Assembly (NCBI GenBank): GCA_963930775.1
Contig: OZ005697.1
Location: 4,920,292-4,984,291, forward strand
Reading direction: 5' to 3'
Length of the DNA stretch: 64,000 nt
Source of the DNA: Cliona cf. orientalis
Lineage: Eukaryota > Porifera > Demospongiae > Clionaida > Clionaidae
Shown here: piece by piece, positions 12,801 through 24,000 of the stretch
Layout of the letters: each line of letters starts with the position of its first letter
Numbering within the stretch: the stretch's first letter is position 1
Notes under the pieces: model-generated
Seen by the model: only the letters and a program-made list of their open reading frames with translations
What the model was told of the DNA's origin: nothing
Databases searched by the model: none
Made by a program: the position numbers and the translations under genes

Positions 12801-15800
12801 AAATTCAATGCTAATATTTCTCAACTACGTTAATATAGAGACTCTCACCTGTTTTTGTCGAAGAAGCCCATCTCCTGGCTGATTATTGCAGTAAAAAGCT
12901 AACAGTAATACACAATGTGTATAATAAAATTAATTTAAGTTTGAATTCTTCCTGGAAATCATTACCTTCTTTCGAAGCCTGGCAACAAACCTTTCTCCAG
13001 CGAGATTAAAAGATATGGACCGAAATATGATTGCCACACAACCAACAAAAAATATTCCAACCAGATAGAGCACTTCTTGGTTCATACGACCTGAAAGAAA
13101 CTTAAATGATCAATTTGCTATTCATAAAAGTATGCTTGCCTAGTGTATAAGGTACACAAGTGACGTTTGCTGGTGGAGGTTTTGTCCCATACTTTACCGT
13201 GCTGCAAAGAAAATAGTGTTGTAACATTAAATCCTCAGGTAGAAATAGATGCCTAGTATAGTAGCACTTTATATTTTGCAGTGATTTTGACACAAATCAT
13301 GAATACTGAAGTTGTCTTAGCTCATAGCTTCTCTCAACGAGTGCCAAGACTTAGTAACAAAAGTCCATTGCAAAACAATAGTATAATAAGTATAAAAAAC
13401 AATTGAATAAAATTGAAGGATGAAGTAGGGATGGCAGTGCCAAAAAATACACGAACAAGGTTTGTAGGGATAATGTATTACATCCACTGTACATCCCTAC
13501 ACTTGCTTTTCTCGATGAATCAGTATGTAAAGTGTCACTATATTTTGATATTGATCCATGTATTGATTTTCATTCCTGCATGCATGTGCCCCATATATAA
13601 TACGTGTATGCAAAAAGCAAGCGTAGGGATATATAGTGGATGTGATACGTTATCCCTACAAACCTTGTTTGTATATTTTTTGGCACTGCCATCCCTACTT
13701 CATCCTTCAATTTTATTCAATTGTTTTTATACTTGTTACTGTTCTTTTTTAGTGCCCCCAGGGTAGTTCATGCATGATAGTCATTAATTTTCATCAATGC
13801 CACCTAGCTCACTAATCTCGTGAGGACAGAGACTGGGCATGAGACTCACCATGGTGACCAGATATTATGGTTTGCCTATTCGTTATAAGATGCATGGAAC
13901 CAGCTACAACTACAAAATTTTTTTCTGGACCTATCTACATCGAACCGTGCTCTAACAATAATACATATAACAATATTACATAGAAGCAGGTACATCACTG
14001 ATTCAGCATATTTGTGCGATCCTAGCCTTTGAGTCAGGCAGCTATGGTACCCCAAACACACCGTGAGTTCAAACTTGAACACTCTTGTAAGTCCAAATCC
14101 CAGGCAGTCTTTTGATAGCCAGCTAGGACGTCTTCTTTTGCATAACACAATATTGAACACGCATCAGTGGGCCCGATTCTCAGGTAACCAGTGACCTGTG
14201 ATTGAAGCCACGCCTCTCGTTACCTCGATCCTGAAGCTGGCTAGATCGGCAAACTTGAAAGATTAGAAGGCTGTTTGAACCAAGTAGCGATGAAAACCTT
14301 CCGTTTCGGGAGCGTATTTTATAGGCCAGTAAGTTTACTGTTGGTAGTAGCCACCATAATCGACAGTTTACTGAGCTGATCAGCTAAGCGCTTGAGCATA
14401 TCAATTGTGGATGCGCCGGCACATGCGCACCACTGACATCGGTCACATGACTTCACCATGGCAACACCGTATGAGCACTCGCAAAATGCCCTGTACACAC
14501 CCACAATTAAATCACTGTCCTGATAACACAAAACGAGCATGCCACGGACGTGCACGCTCCAAAATTGGGTGGATTTATACTCGAACTAAGGTGAGCGGTC
14601 ATGGTAGTCTTGAGTTAGCCCAGGAAAACAGAAAGAAAGAAAGAAAGAAAGAAAGAAGAAAAATTGACAAATGGCTATTTTTTTTGAACATCTGGTTCTG
14701 GCATATACAATTGAGTTGATGAATGATCTTAGTCTTGTTAGATAGATAATTTGCTGTAGATTCTGATTTTGACACTTAGAAATTTCACAAAGTTACCTGT
14801 TTTGAGATATTTGGATGTTTGTAATGTATTATATATATGGAGTATCCGTGCCATCCCTACTTATAGAGTACCGACTCTATGATACTTTCATTGGTGAGAT
14901 GACATTCCTAGCCAGTCATAGTGGTTTTAATATATTCAATCAACAGGTACATGTATCTGAACAGGATTACATAGTTCAAGAGTGCCCATCCCTCCAATAT
15001 TGCCTTGTTTCCTGATAGCATTCACTAGAGCTCTCTCGAGCACAAACCCTCAGTGCGTTGTGTGGCATCAGCTACATGTTTCAGTGTTGCATGCAGTAAA
15101 GACTGGAGACGTGCTTGCACAGCAGTGTTGTTTAAGGTTCAACGGCTCACAGCAACAATAACCCTGGTGTGTTGTATTGAACTCAGCACATTGGTGCTGA
15201 TATCATGTCAACTCGAGTCAACTTCCCTCACAGCTAGGGACACTAGCTAACTTCTTTAAATATTTCAAACTATGATGCAAACCTTGGTGCAACACTGAAG
15301 TACACTGAGCAGTATTGCATGTCCAACATTATCACTGTAAGTTGTTCACTTGGGTACAAACACTGCATGCATGCATACAAGCTATAAGCTTCAGAGAGTC
15401 AAAGGGTACCATGAGAATGCACATGGCATTGCAGCTAAATAATTATGCATACGCTCAGTGTTGAAAAATCTATCGAAAGCTCACCAGTGAGCTGAGCAAG
15501 GAAGGGTTAATAATACGTGCATATTGTATATAGCGTGTGAAACACAATGTTCTATTTATACGTAAAGACATGCTATCACTAGCTGGGAAAAGCCAAGAAG
15601 CTTAGAATCAGTAAATGATGCCAAACTGGCAGATAAAGCATCTCCAGCGAAATCCGCACAATTTATGGGTTAGGAATGCCATAAGGAACACCACACTAAC
15701 AGACACATTGATGCACACACAGAACAACTATCGCACCATCTGACACATGTGCCGAGGGTTAATAAAGAGAGCCTCCACTATAAATACCTTGATAATGTTC

Positions 15801-18087
15801 CTGTGCTTAATATGTTTAACAGGAAATATGCACTCAATTAAAAGGGTAGGTGGAAGTGGTGTGGCCGGGGGGGGGGGGGGGGGGGGGGAGGGGGGTGCAT
15901 ATCGGTTCATCTGCACCCAATCCATAAACCAGTATACCATAAGATTTGTGACGTATAAGGCTAACAGATTAATATACCATTTTTTGACTGCAGATACTAA
16001 TACTGTATATTCCATGTAGACAGTCTTATATACAGTAGAAGTATTTGCATACTTATTACTTTCCACGGCAGTGCAGTAGGAAGTATATATCAACATAGTG
16101 GGTTAATTCCATGTGCTATTATAAGTAAAAACAATTTTATATGACCACCCATGCAATCACCTTTATTTACACTTAAAACTACCTGGAGAAACCACTGGTA
16201 GGTGTAGTAGTATAACACATTTGACAATCTCAAGGGTGCTAAGGCCAAACGACGGATGAAAAGTAAATAGAGAGCATAACATTTTCGATTATGGTAGTGT
16301 TCTAGTGGAATTATCAGACAAGGTTTGTACATGCATGCATGCAAACATTGTGTCTCTTGTAACAGTGAATGTTTTGAGATGTGATATATACCGTCTAGTG
16401 GAAGATTTTCATATGGTGCAAAAATTTGCATTTTTCATGGATAGGTTGGGTGCTGCGAAAATAAAACCATGAAACTTTAAATGCAGTGGCGTGTCCAGGA
16501 TTTGAAAGAGGGAGGTGCTAAGCCAATCGTGCACGCAAAATTTTAAGCTACACCTCCAAAAACATTGACCATGCCCCTCGCTAATGTGTTCTTGACAATA
16601 GCTGGCTAACAAAAAAGGGTGTTTTGGCCAAGTAGCAATAAGGAAGAGAGCGAATTTTAGAGACCAGTAAGTTCATTGTTGGTTCTGGCTATCTATTGTC
16701 GATTATCAGTAAAAATAGTTGCCACTGAAGATCTGGCTGTTGTGCCAGAGCTGAGGGGGGTGCTCGAGCACCCTGAGCCCCCTCTTGGACACACCACTGA
16801 AATGGGTGGAGAAAACGTGACATAAATAATACATGTATGCACAGCTGTGTGGTCTCAAAGGCATGAAATTAAAATCACAAAAAGTTCTTCTGAAGGGTTA
16901 ACATGCAATCAGTGAAACCTCCCACTGCTACCGTAGGTCGGGTTTTAATTGCGAGTATCTATTAATTGCGAATTGCGAGTTTTTCTATGTTTCGCAATTA
17001 ATAGATTCGCAAACGTTCATGCACGTATACTACAGTACGGTACGGGGTCGTCCATCGCAATTATTGGAATCGCAATTTGGCCTGACTTGACTAGAACGCA
17101 ATTATTAAATTATGCAATTAAAACCCGTCCTACGGTATAGAGATGAGCTATGAACAGTACAATAGCAGTAGAATGGAAGTGCGTATATTAAGTTTGGCTT
17201 ACCAGGCAAAATATACAATTAAATAACACAATCATACCAGTTAGTTCCTGGAATGGAGTAGTTGATCACCTTGCCAAACAAATATGGAGCTAGAGACAGA
17301 GCAGCAGAAGATATAGCAAGACAGATCATACCCAGTATCAGAAGAGGATATTCCTACAGTCCAAATAAATTAATTATGGATCGACACCTCAGACGTACAG
17401 ATTATGACTCACGGGTTTTGCAGTTAAGATAATTCTTTTGATATTGGCTTTCTTCTTGGGGGAAGCTGGTTTGTTTTCATCACCTTCTTCAAGGTTTACC
17501 AGCATCCTCAACTTCTGAACACGAATCATTCTCCTCACAAACCACAACCCAATAAGCCCTAATCCAAACTCAACCACAGGAAACGTAACAGCTATTATAC
17601 ACAGGATTTTGTACGTGATGTGCATTTCTGTTTCTTTGGATACATCAGTCCAGGTGCCTTTGACTATGCTGTGAATGATCATCCCCCCTTTGACAACAGC
17701 ATAAGCGAGTGAAACACCCGAGCAGAGCAGAATCACAACCTGGCATAGTATGGCAAGCCGTTGAATCAGTGATTTTCTTGAATCATCATGTTTCACTGAT
17801 ACCGAGAGAATGCTATTGTGCTCCAAAAAGTAAAAGCATCCAAATAGGATTAGACCGCGTACTGCTGCAATGATAACCAAATCGAAGGTGGAGTGAGTGA
17901 AAGAGAACTCCTTGATGCTGTCTTCAAGATAGAGCGAGTCACCACCAGCCAGCCATAAAGCAATGCACACCAATGAATCCACAGCCACCAGTAACATGGC
18001 AATGCTAGTGAACCGCACTAGTGGAAGGTGGGACATGGTGCGGCGTTTCAGTGTAACCGCAGTACTTGGAGCAAGTGGTTCCTCCAT
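9899..18087 (-). CDS. ABCB9: TAP-family ABC half-transporter, ABCB9/TAPL-like
   Basis: A membrane exporter of the ABCB family; TAPL (ABCB9) moves peptides into lysosomes in vertebrates. The first exon (18087-17413, start MEEPLAPS) encodes about four membrane helices resembling the TMD0 of ABCB9, including a LEDSIKEF block where human ABCB9 has LEDIRHF. Core transmembrane exons follow at 17353-17238, 13201-13140, 13090-12966, near 12890, 12614-12415, 12225-11997 and near 11939-11790; they include the [13 protein letters not shown] loop. The nucleotide-binding domain shows Walker A GPSGGGKS (near 11330), Q-loop FVSQEPVLF (near 11050), signature LSGGQKQR (near 10490), Walker B ILLLDE (near 10430) and switch histidine IIAHRLS (near 10220). 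It ends GELTNGSC-stop. Length is about 800 residues, and all catalytic motifs look intact. Assignment to ABCB9 rather than TAP1/2 or ABCB8/10 rests on TMD0 and is less certain than the family. Confidence 0.92.
13375..13750. repeat. Long-arm foldback element, copy 1
   Basis: The arms are near-perfect inverted repeats of over 120 bp: AGTAGGGATGGCAGTGCC and ACACGAACAAGG on the left, CCTTGTTTGT and GGCACTGCCATCCCTACT on the right, around a short AT-rich loop. It lies in an ABC-transporter intron. A second copy is at about 44055-44500 and a right arm alone at about 48450-48545. It has no coding capacity. Confidence 0.85.
14190..14590. repeat. Dispersed repeat module, copy 1
   Basis: Sequence starting near GCCACGCCTCTCGTTACC and running through GACTTCACCATGGCAACAC is shared with 45085-45600, where it again lies downstream of the foldback element. 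A shorter related piece (AGTAAGTTCATTGTTGG) lies near 16670 inside another element. It is a mobile-element fragment of unknown class. Confidence 0.6.
14631..14655 (+). repeat. GAAA microsatellite
   Basis: About six tandem GAAA units, in an intron of the ABC-transporter gene. Confidence 0.9.
15867..15888 (+). repeat. 22-base G homopolymer
   Basis: An uninterrupted run of G, then AG and more G. A similar 22-base run is at 48685-48706, and C-runs lie at 4675-4690 and 21551-21568. The glycine- or proline-rich open frames across it are artefacts. The exact length is prone to assembly error. Confidence 0.85.
16388..16910. repeat. Older repeat, copy A, split by a MITE
   Basis: The flanks 16400-16483 and 16800-16910 join into one sequence matching the flanks of the MULE at 58255-58390 and 60072-60130. 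Shared landmarks in order are GGATAGGTTGGGTGCTG, TTTAAATGGG, CAGCTGT, GTGTGGTCTC and GGGTTAACATGCAA. Internal coding was not seen. Its middle is interrupted by the element at 16484-16799. Confidence 0.75.
16484..16799. mobile_element. MITE with CAGTGGCGTG ends
   Basis: The ends are inverted: CAGTGGCGTGTCCAGGATTTG on the left as CAGTGGCGTGTCCAGG, and CCTCTTGGACACACCACTG on the right. The flank AAATG is duplicated on both sides, and the related locus near 58305 has a single uninterrupted TTTAAATGGG. Similar ends occur at 19888-20230 and 51159-51493. The terminus resembles hAT elements, but a 5-bp duplication is not the usual 8 bp, so the superfamily is left open. Confidence 0.8.
16929..17137. 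repeat. Hairpin MITE with TACCGTAGG ends
   Basis: Starts TACCGTAGGTCGGGTTTTAA and ends AAAACCCGTCCTACGGTA. The inner part repeats GCAATTAATAG-type blocks in both orientations. It lies in the ABC-transporter intron just 3' of its second exon and carries no gene. Confidence 0.85.
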
Positions 18088-18250
18088 CTTCCAACAAAAG
18101 AATGTTATACAACTCGGCAAAACGCTCAGATCAGATCAGCTGCTTTTCCACGTGACTTAGCTAGCTCTAGCTAGCTCTGTGCACGTGTATGTGGCGCCAT
18201 GGCCCGTACGTACGTACGTGGGTATATACGACTCTGGCTTGTAACATAGC
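18088..18250 (-). promoter_or_regulatory. Putative ABC-transporter promoter with E-boxes
   Basis: Upstream of the transporter start lies CACGTG (18149-18154) within GTCACGTGGA on the minus strand, plus a second GCACGTG near 18181 and an ACGT tandem at about 18205-18220. The first is one base pair step from the GTCACGTGAC CLEAR motif bound by TFEB/MITF factors in vertebrates. Lysosomal TAPL would be a sensible target, but function here is only inferred. Confidence 0.35.
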
Positions 18251-18681
18251 TACTGCTTGTTGGCAGAGTAGCTAATAGCTAGAAACATGAACGATGATGG
18301 CCAAATGTTTTAACTTAATTCTAGCTTGTAACCACAGAGCTTGCATGATAGTAGTTGTACTACAAAATTACCTAAATTATGAAGTATACCATGCAGGCTT
18401 GAGTTATGTCAATATTCATGCCTGCAAGTGTATTGCACTGGGGTCCCCAAAAATCCTAGGGGTCCCTAAATATTACGAAAATAGGGACCCGGGATCCCTA
18501 TTTCATAATAATATTATTATATGACACCTATCTATAATTATACTCGTATTATTGTGTACATGTTATCATAATTTTGGTAAAAATATTGTGTCCACACTAA
18601 AAAAATGGTCATGAATAATTATAACTGATGTTCTTTACTATAAATCACACTAATGCACTGTATATACAGCAGTATTGGTTA

Positions 18682-18885
18682 TTAAGTTTTGTTGATTCTT
18701 GCTTCAATGTAGTCAACTTGTCTCTCCAGATGGGTCAGCTTTTGGTTAAGCATGGCCAACCGAGAACGTGCCGACAGATCAAATGCATTTAGAAATTCAG
18801 AAATTTTCTTGATGCTGGATGTGATGGTCTCTACAAATTCTCGGTTATTCCAATCCTGCTGAATTTGACTCTGAACTGTAGACAT
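18682..18885 (-). CDS. BRK1: BRICK1 (HSPC300), WAVE complex subunit
   Basis: A single-exon protein of 67 residues, against about 75 in human. BRK1 is the smallest subunit of the WAVE regulatory complex, which holds WAVE inactive until Rac signals Arp2/3 actin branching. The match is direct: [20 protein letters not shown] followed by [16 protein letters not shown] and the coiled-coil end [10 protein letters not shown] correspond almost residue for residue to the human protein. The whole chain is predicted to be an amphipathic coiled coil with heptad hydrophobics. The stop is TAA and no intron interrupts the frame. It is transcribed toward the ABC-transporter gene on the same strand. A TA-flanked MITE begins only 31 bp upstream of its ATG. 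Confidence 0.97.
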   Translation of the reverse strand: MSTVQSQIQQDWNNREFVETITSSIKKISEFLNAFDLSARSRLAMLNQKLTHLERQVDYIEARINKT

Positions 18886-18915
18886 GGTTAGCTTCCTGTG
18901 TTCCTGGAATGGAAA

Positions 18916-19267
18916 TACAGTGGAACCCCTCTAAAGCGGACACCATTGGGACCAAAAATTTTGTCCGCTATAGTGAGGTATCCTTAGCTCAGGGGTTAGT
19001 GGTTGACCACACCCCCCCTACAATCGTGGCCAGCTATGATAAAGCACGACAAAACAGACCGTATTGATGAGAGATCTGTCAACTGATTTGCACAGGCTCA
19101 AACGGGACCAAAATAAGTGTCCGCTATACGGAATAGCAGGGTGTCCAACTGTTGAGGGGTTTGAATATATTGAAGTCTATGGAAATACAATCCGGATATT
19201 CAGAATTGTCTGTTATATCGCAGGTGTCCGCTGTTGAGGGGTGTCCGTTAAGCGGGGTTCCACTGTA
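18916..19267. mobile_element. Tc1/pogo-like MITE upstream of BRK1
   Basis: A non-coding element of about 350 bp bounded by TA on both sides. Its terminal inverted repeats are about 26 bp: CAGTGGAACCCCTCTAAAGC on the left, and on the right the complement of CAGTGGAACCCCGCTTAACG. CAGT-type ends with TA duplications are typical of Tc1/mariner/pogo elements. Confidence 0.88.
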
Positions 19268-19887
19268 ATACCTATCTGGTGCACTGATTATCAGTTTCTA
19301 TCAGCTGCTCACATCATACATAATATTATTATGCTTCAGCCAATAGCAAATGATGCAAGAAAGGGGTATGTTTTGTCATATGAGTGATTGCTGCTGAGTA
19401 CTCCATGAGTTTAAAGATGTCTGAACTATGCCAAGCTGCTGTCCAGCTCTGAAAAAGGTCTTACTTTTCTTCTGCTGATACTCTTGACACAGTTTTAATT
19501 TTTTTCAGTCTTTTGGTCAGTACTGGTAGAGTTCAGCGAGAGCCCATCAGTACAAAATGATAGGAAAACACTTTGTGGGACTCTACCTCAAACCGTGGTA
19601 TGGGCCACAGCCACAAAAGGGTGACAAGGACAGAGCCACTCACTATGTCTGCACACTGGAATAGGCACTCCTTGAGGGATGCACTGTCTTCTGTGAGTGA
19701 GAAGACTATGAAAAGGGCCAAAAAATTAGCCATTTTTGCTTCTTGGACTTATGGGACTGTAGCATTGAGTGGAGCGGCTTTAGAAATTCAACCTTGCCAC
19801 CCACGTCTAGAATAGAGACTCCTTTACTGGAATAAGCCTTCTTCAAGCTTGAAACTACTTTTGTTTCGCTGTTGTTAGTTGATACGT

Positions 19888-20230
19888 CAGTGGCATAGGA
19901 AGATACTCCAGTGAAGGGGTGCAGTATATTAATTATGAGTGTAGTGTGTGCAAAAATTTTCGACCATGCCCATTTTCAATCGAAAACTCTGTCCATTTCG
20001 ACATAAATGAGAGGTTGCTGGCTAATTTCTCAATGACATCGATTCCAAACTCTGTATCCTCCTGTAGGTAGAACATTGACAGGGACACTAAACATTGATC
20101 CCTGTGTTAAACATCGACCTCTTAGTTGTTTTGAGACAAATGGCACCCCATATTATATGAACCTTGTGTGTGCCTTGGTTTTTATAGGGGTGCACCAGCA
20201 CCCGGCGCACCTGTAGTTCCTATGCCACTG
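19888..20230. mobile_element. MITE with CAGTGGCATAGGAA ends
   Basis: Starts CAGTGGCATAGGAAG and ends TTCCTATGCCACTG, with GGGGTGCA / TGCACC sub-terminal blocks. The flanks TACGT and TACAT may be a decayed 5-bp duplication. It is related to 16484-16799 and 51159-51493. Confidence 0.8.
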
Positions 20231-20434
20231 TACATATACAGCAGTCGTCATTTTCGCAACAGGGTAATCCAAGGATGTAAACCATGGGAGTGTGCGTATG
20301 TATTGCTCACGTGAGAGGTTTCCAATCCATTTACATAGTCTATCTACGCTGTTTTTAATACCATATTTATATCTGTAATTCTATCTTTGGGGCAAGTTTA
20401 TGTCTCTTTTACGGTACAGACCTGAGATCAGAGA

Positions 20435-20768
20435 GGCCATACCAATTTGATATTTTGTTTCTCGGACAAACAGGAGCTGGAAACAGACCAGGGTGGTCGG
20501 CATGAAAATTAAAAAAAAAGACTAATTAACAGGAGGCATGGCCTAGCAAATTGTGAGCATCAGACAGCCAGCTATCATTAATTTACTAATTTATAGGTAC
20601 TTGCATTCTAGAGCAGTTTTGATGATCACTTAGCTTATATAGCACTATCGACCAAGAGTGCTCTTTCTAAAGAGTACTCCTGGCCTGTTACTAAATGTGG
20701 GATTAATTAATAAACCAAAAACAGACCCACCGAATCCGAGAAATAAAAAAAAATAATTTGGTATGGCC
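20435..20768. repeat. Hairpin MITE with GGCCATACC ends
   Basis: The left end GGCCATACCAATTTGATA and inner TTTCTCGG are mirrored on the right by CCGAGAAATA and AATTTGGTATGGCC. About 330 bp, non-coding. Confidence 0.75.
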
Positions 20769-21061
20769 AGCTATCATTGCCAAATACGCATTTATCTTCC
20801 TTTTTATAAGGGTATACGTATACACAAAAATTACGAATCAATCAATCAATCAATGGCCCTAGTCCCTTCAGGCACCCAGACTACCGCAAGCCATGAATCC
20901 AGGTTCTCTTTTTTGGAGGGATATGTTAATCGACAAAATCAAGGACATCGGTACAACCACAACGTACCTTCTTCTTGTTCTTGTTCTATTTGGAGCACAA
21001 CTGGAAAACAAGCTGAGGGTGTGGCAACTGAAGGTCAAAGGTCAAACCTTTAACTGCATTT

Positions 21062-24000
21062 ATGAACGAGCCACTTCTGCTGATTGAGCCCTTTTATGGT
21101 GGCTCTCATCGCCAGCTGATAGATTTGCTACTGCAAGAATTCGGTGGGGATCTATACACACTACCAGCAACAAAATGGCACTGGAGAATGAGGGTCTCAG
21201 CACTCTACTTTGCTCAAACCATACCAAAAAAAGACACTTACAGGTAAGAATCTAAACAATGAACTAATTTTAATATAGTCAATAAGAATACACCCCTATT
21301 GAGGTACACTTTTGCAGTTCTCCCCAGGTGTCAAGTACGTGGCATAGCAGCACCCAAATTTTTTTTTGTGATAAATAGGGTTTTCATACATGTAGGTCAC
21401 TGGTTGAAAATTTTCACGGTGCCGTTCTTGCTCCTCCCCCCTCCGTACAAGTAATTGGGTAAATTAATAAGATGTGTAATCTAAAATAGAGCCAGAAATC
21501 TCCCAAGATATTATATACTTGTTTTATATCCCCAGGATATCTAAATTTAACCCCCCCCCCCCCCCCCCATAATCAGGCTTGATACATAACCCTTTATGTA
21601 TATATTCTTCCAATTTTCATCATGTATCAGACTTTCTTCGCAAACGTCTGCCCAGTTAAATTACTAAACTACGGCCTCCACAAAAGAGTAATTGTGGTCA
21701 CGAAATTCAGTAACCAAAGCCACACCCACAACCTGTATTGGTGGCCCCTGCAACACGCGATTGCTTCCTACTCCACTGTGTAGTTCCACGTTCCACCCAT
21801 TGTGGCACAGTTAGTAGTGGATTCCACAAGAATTTTGTGAACGAATTCAAGGAGATACAAATGATATCCTGTCATGCCTATTGGTGAGAACTGAATGCAA
21901 TAATTATGCTCTCGTGCATTCTTGAGAGCTTCAATATGGATACCAAGAAATGGTACTAACTGCAGTACTCTAGGGTACTGTCTATTATTTTAGGTAGCTG
22001 TGGGTATTCTCTAGTTAGATATTGTTGTCATTTCCGTTATTTATATTACATTTGAGTCCCACTGATGCATGTGATCCAGTTACCATAAGTGTGCCAAAGA
22101 TACTTGAAATCCTTCAAGTAAATCTCATACTTATTGAAAGATTTGATGCTTCAATGAACTGATATATACGTAGCTAGTCCAAAAAAAGGGGAATATTTAG
22201 CCCACTATATCAACCACAGAGTAGGAGACCAACACGATTGGACCATTCTCAGCAATCGTATTGGTCCCAGGGACCAAAATTTCAAGTTCTCCAAGTGCTG
22301 TATTAAATTTGGTACTTAATAGGACCCTCTTTACCAGTGGTGTACTCAATCTGTGTGAGTTGGTCTCGTTAAGACCAGATTTCAAGGATCTCAACAAGAT
22401 CATTTATTTTCATGAGAATCAGCTGATCTATCCAGTGAGGAAACAAAAGGAGAGGGACTTCCACTATGGCTATATACAAATCCTATCATGGTCAGTTATC
22501 GCATAGTTTAGTTACAGTAAAGAAATTTGTGTGGGAAGGGACACTGCAATTTTATGAGCATGCATTCTGTATAGCTCTTGTGGAGGGTGGTATTTCGGGA
22601 GAAATGCTTCCAGACACGTATTATTATCAGACTCTGTATAATAGTTATTTGTATACTACTTAAATTTTTATCACCTTGGTATTATATTCAGTCTTGTAGC
22701 AGATGTGGTGCTTTTCAACTCTCATTTCAACATGGATTCCTTTCTCAAGTCTGTGGACTCATTTCTCAAGCTCATTCCCGACCACAAACCACAAGGAATA
22801 TCCAAACAGATTCAATCAAAATGTAGTGTTTTATACTTTCCCCTTCAGTTTCCATTTCCCCTACTCTCAGAAAAAGTAACTTTGGACTCTCAAACCATAC
22901 CAACATCAAAAGATTTATATATTACTGAGTCTCATCAAGGAGCCACAGTAGTGGAGAGTTTGCCTCACATAGCTGCAGCAAACAACAGCATTGAAACATG
23001 CAGCAGCTTGCAGAGTCCTCCCCAAGAACATCTATGTGTGGAACTGATGCATCATCCAGATGATAGCACACCTGTTTGCTTGGCAAGAGTTAAAACTTCA
23101 TTGCACATTGTGTGGCCACATAGATGGTAAGGTACATATTCTCACTCAAACATAGGCTTCCATGGCCATAAACAGGGAACATGACAAAGGTCCTGAGGAG
23201 TTTAGTTCAGTACTTATGAAGTTGATGGATGCCAAGATTGAATTTGTTGTCTCCATACTAGGTGAACATACAAATGATATTCCAGGTAGCTCTTGTGCCA
23301 CATACATTGTACAGCTAATGAATACAAGCTCATACACATTACGCATTTGATCCTCAGAATGCTATAAAGATCTGCTTCCTAAGCTGGGTCCCCGACTGCT
23401 TCATCAAGGATATGTCCCACGTGACGTCTACTGGCAGATACTACAGTCGGCAAACGTGGTGGTTTCTACTGCCAAGCATGAATTCTATGGAGTGGCTATG
23501 TGAGTATTATCATATAGCTATATATATATTATAACACTTTAGCTCTGTAAAAAGCTCAGTACTGTATAAACTAGAGCTCTATAGAGCACATACCCCGCGC
23601 GCACATTGCGCAATCTATAGGTCTGCTTTTGTTGTTGCTTGGTTATATCAAGGACTTTAATATAGACCCCATAAGCCCCTGGTTATATAATATACTATTA
23701 GGGCTCTTGGTGATATCAGCCAAAACATCATTGAATGTCTCTCTGCACTAGATCTAGACTAGGTAGATATAGGTATCATACATTCTGATTCGATGGGGCT
23801 TTGCTAGGGTTTCCACACAAAAAAATGAAGTTTTTAAAAACTTCTCCAAACTCTGGTAGGACGAAGATGTTCTTGGACTAACACTAACTCTCACTCCAGG
23901 TCATGCCCCCATGTTCATTTGCCGAGATATCGATGACTTGAATTATTCTCCAAATTTTGGCAAAATTCACCAAAACGTGGGGTACCATTGTTATACAGTA

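Larger units (their letters stand above)
19268..21061. other. Intergenic region between BRK1 and GTDC1
   Basis: About 1.8 kb with no supported gene. It contains two MITEs (19888-20230 and 20435-20768) and a short ATCA tandem near 20840-20855. Short frames at 19533-19815 look like chance. A frame at 20893-21087 overlaps the GTDC1 start and could be an upstream ORF in its leader. Both BRK1 and GTDC1 promoters should lie here. Confidence 0.6.

Noticed and set aside
13413-13766. 117-residue open frame
   Set aside because: Lies wholly in the foldback element and reads through both inverted arms.
15747-16019. Glycine-rich frame, with a proline-rich frame opposite
   Set aside because: The low-complexity part is only the 22-base G run; the rest matches nothing.
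17963-18160. Plus-strand frame opposite the first ABC-transporter exon
   Set aside because: A shadow of a well-supported coding exon, with no independent signal.
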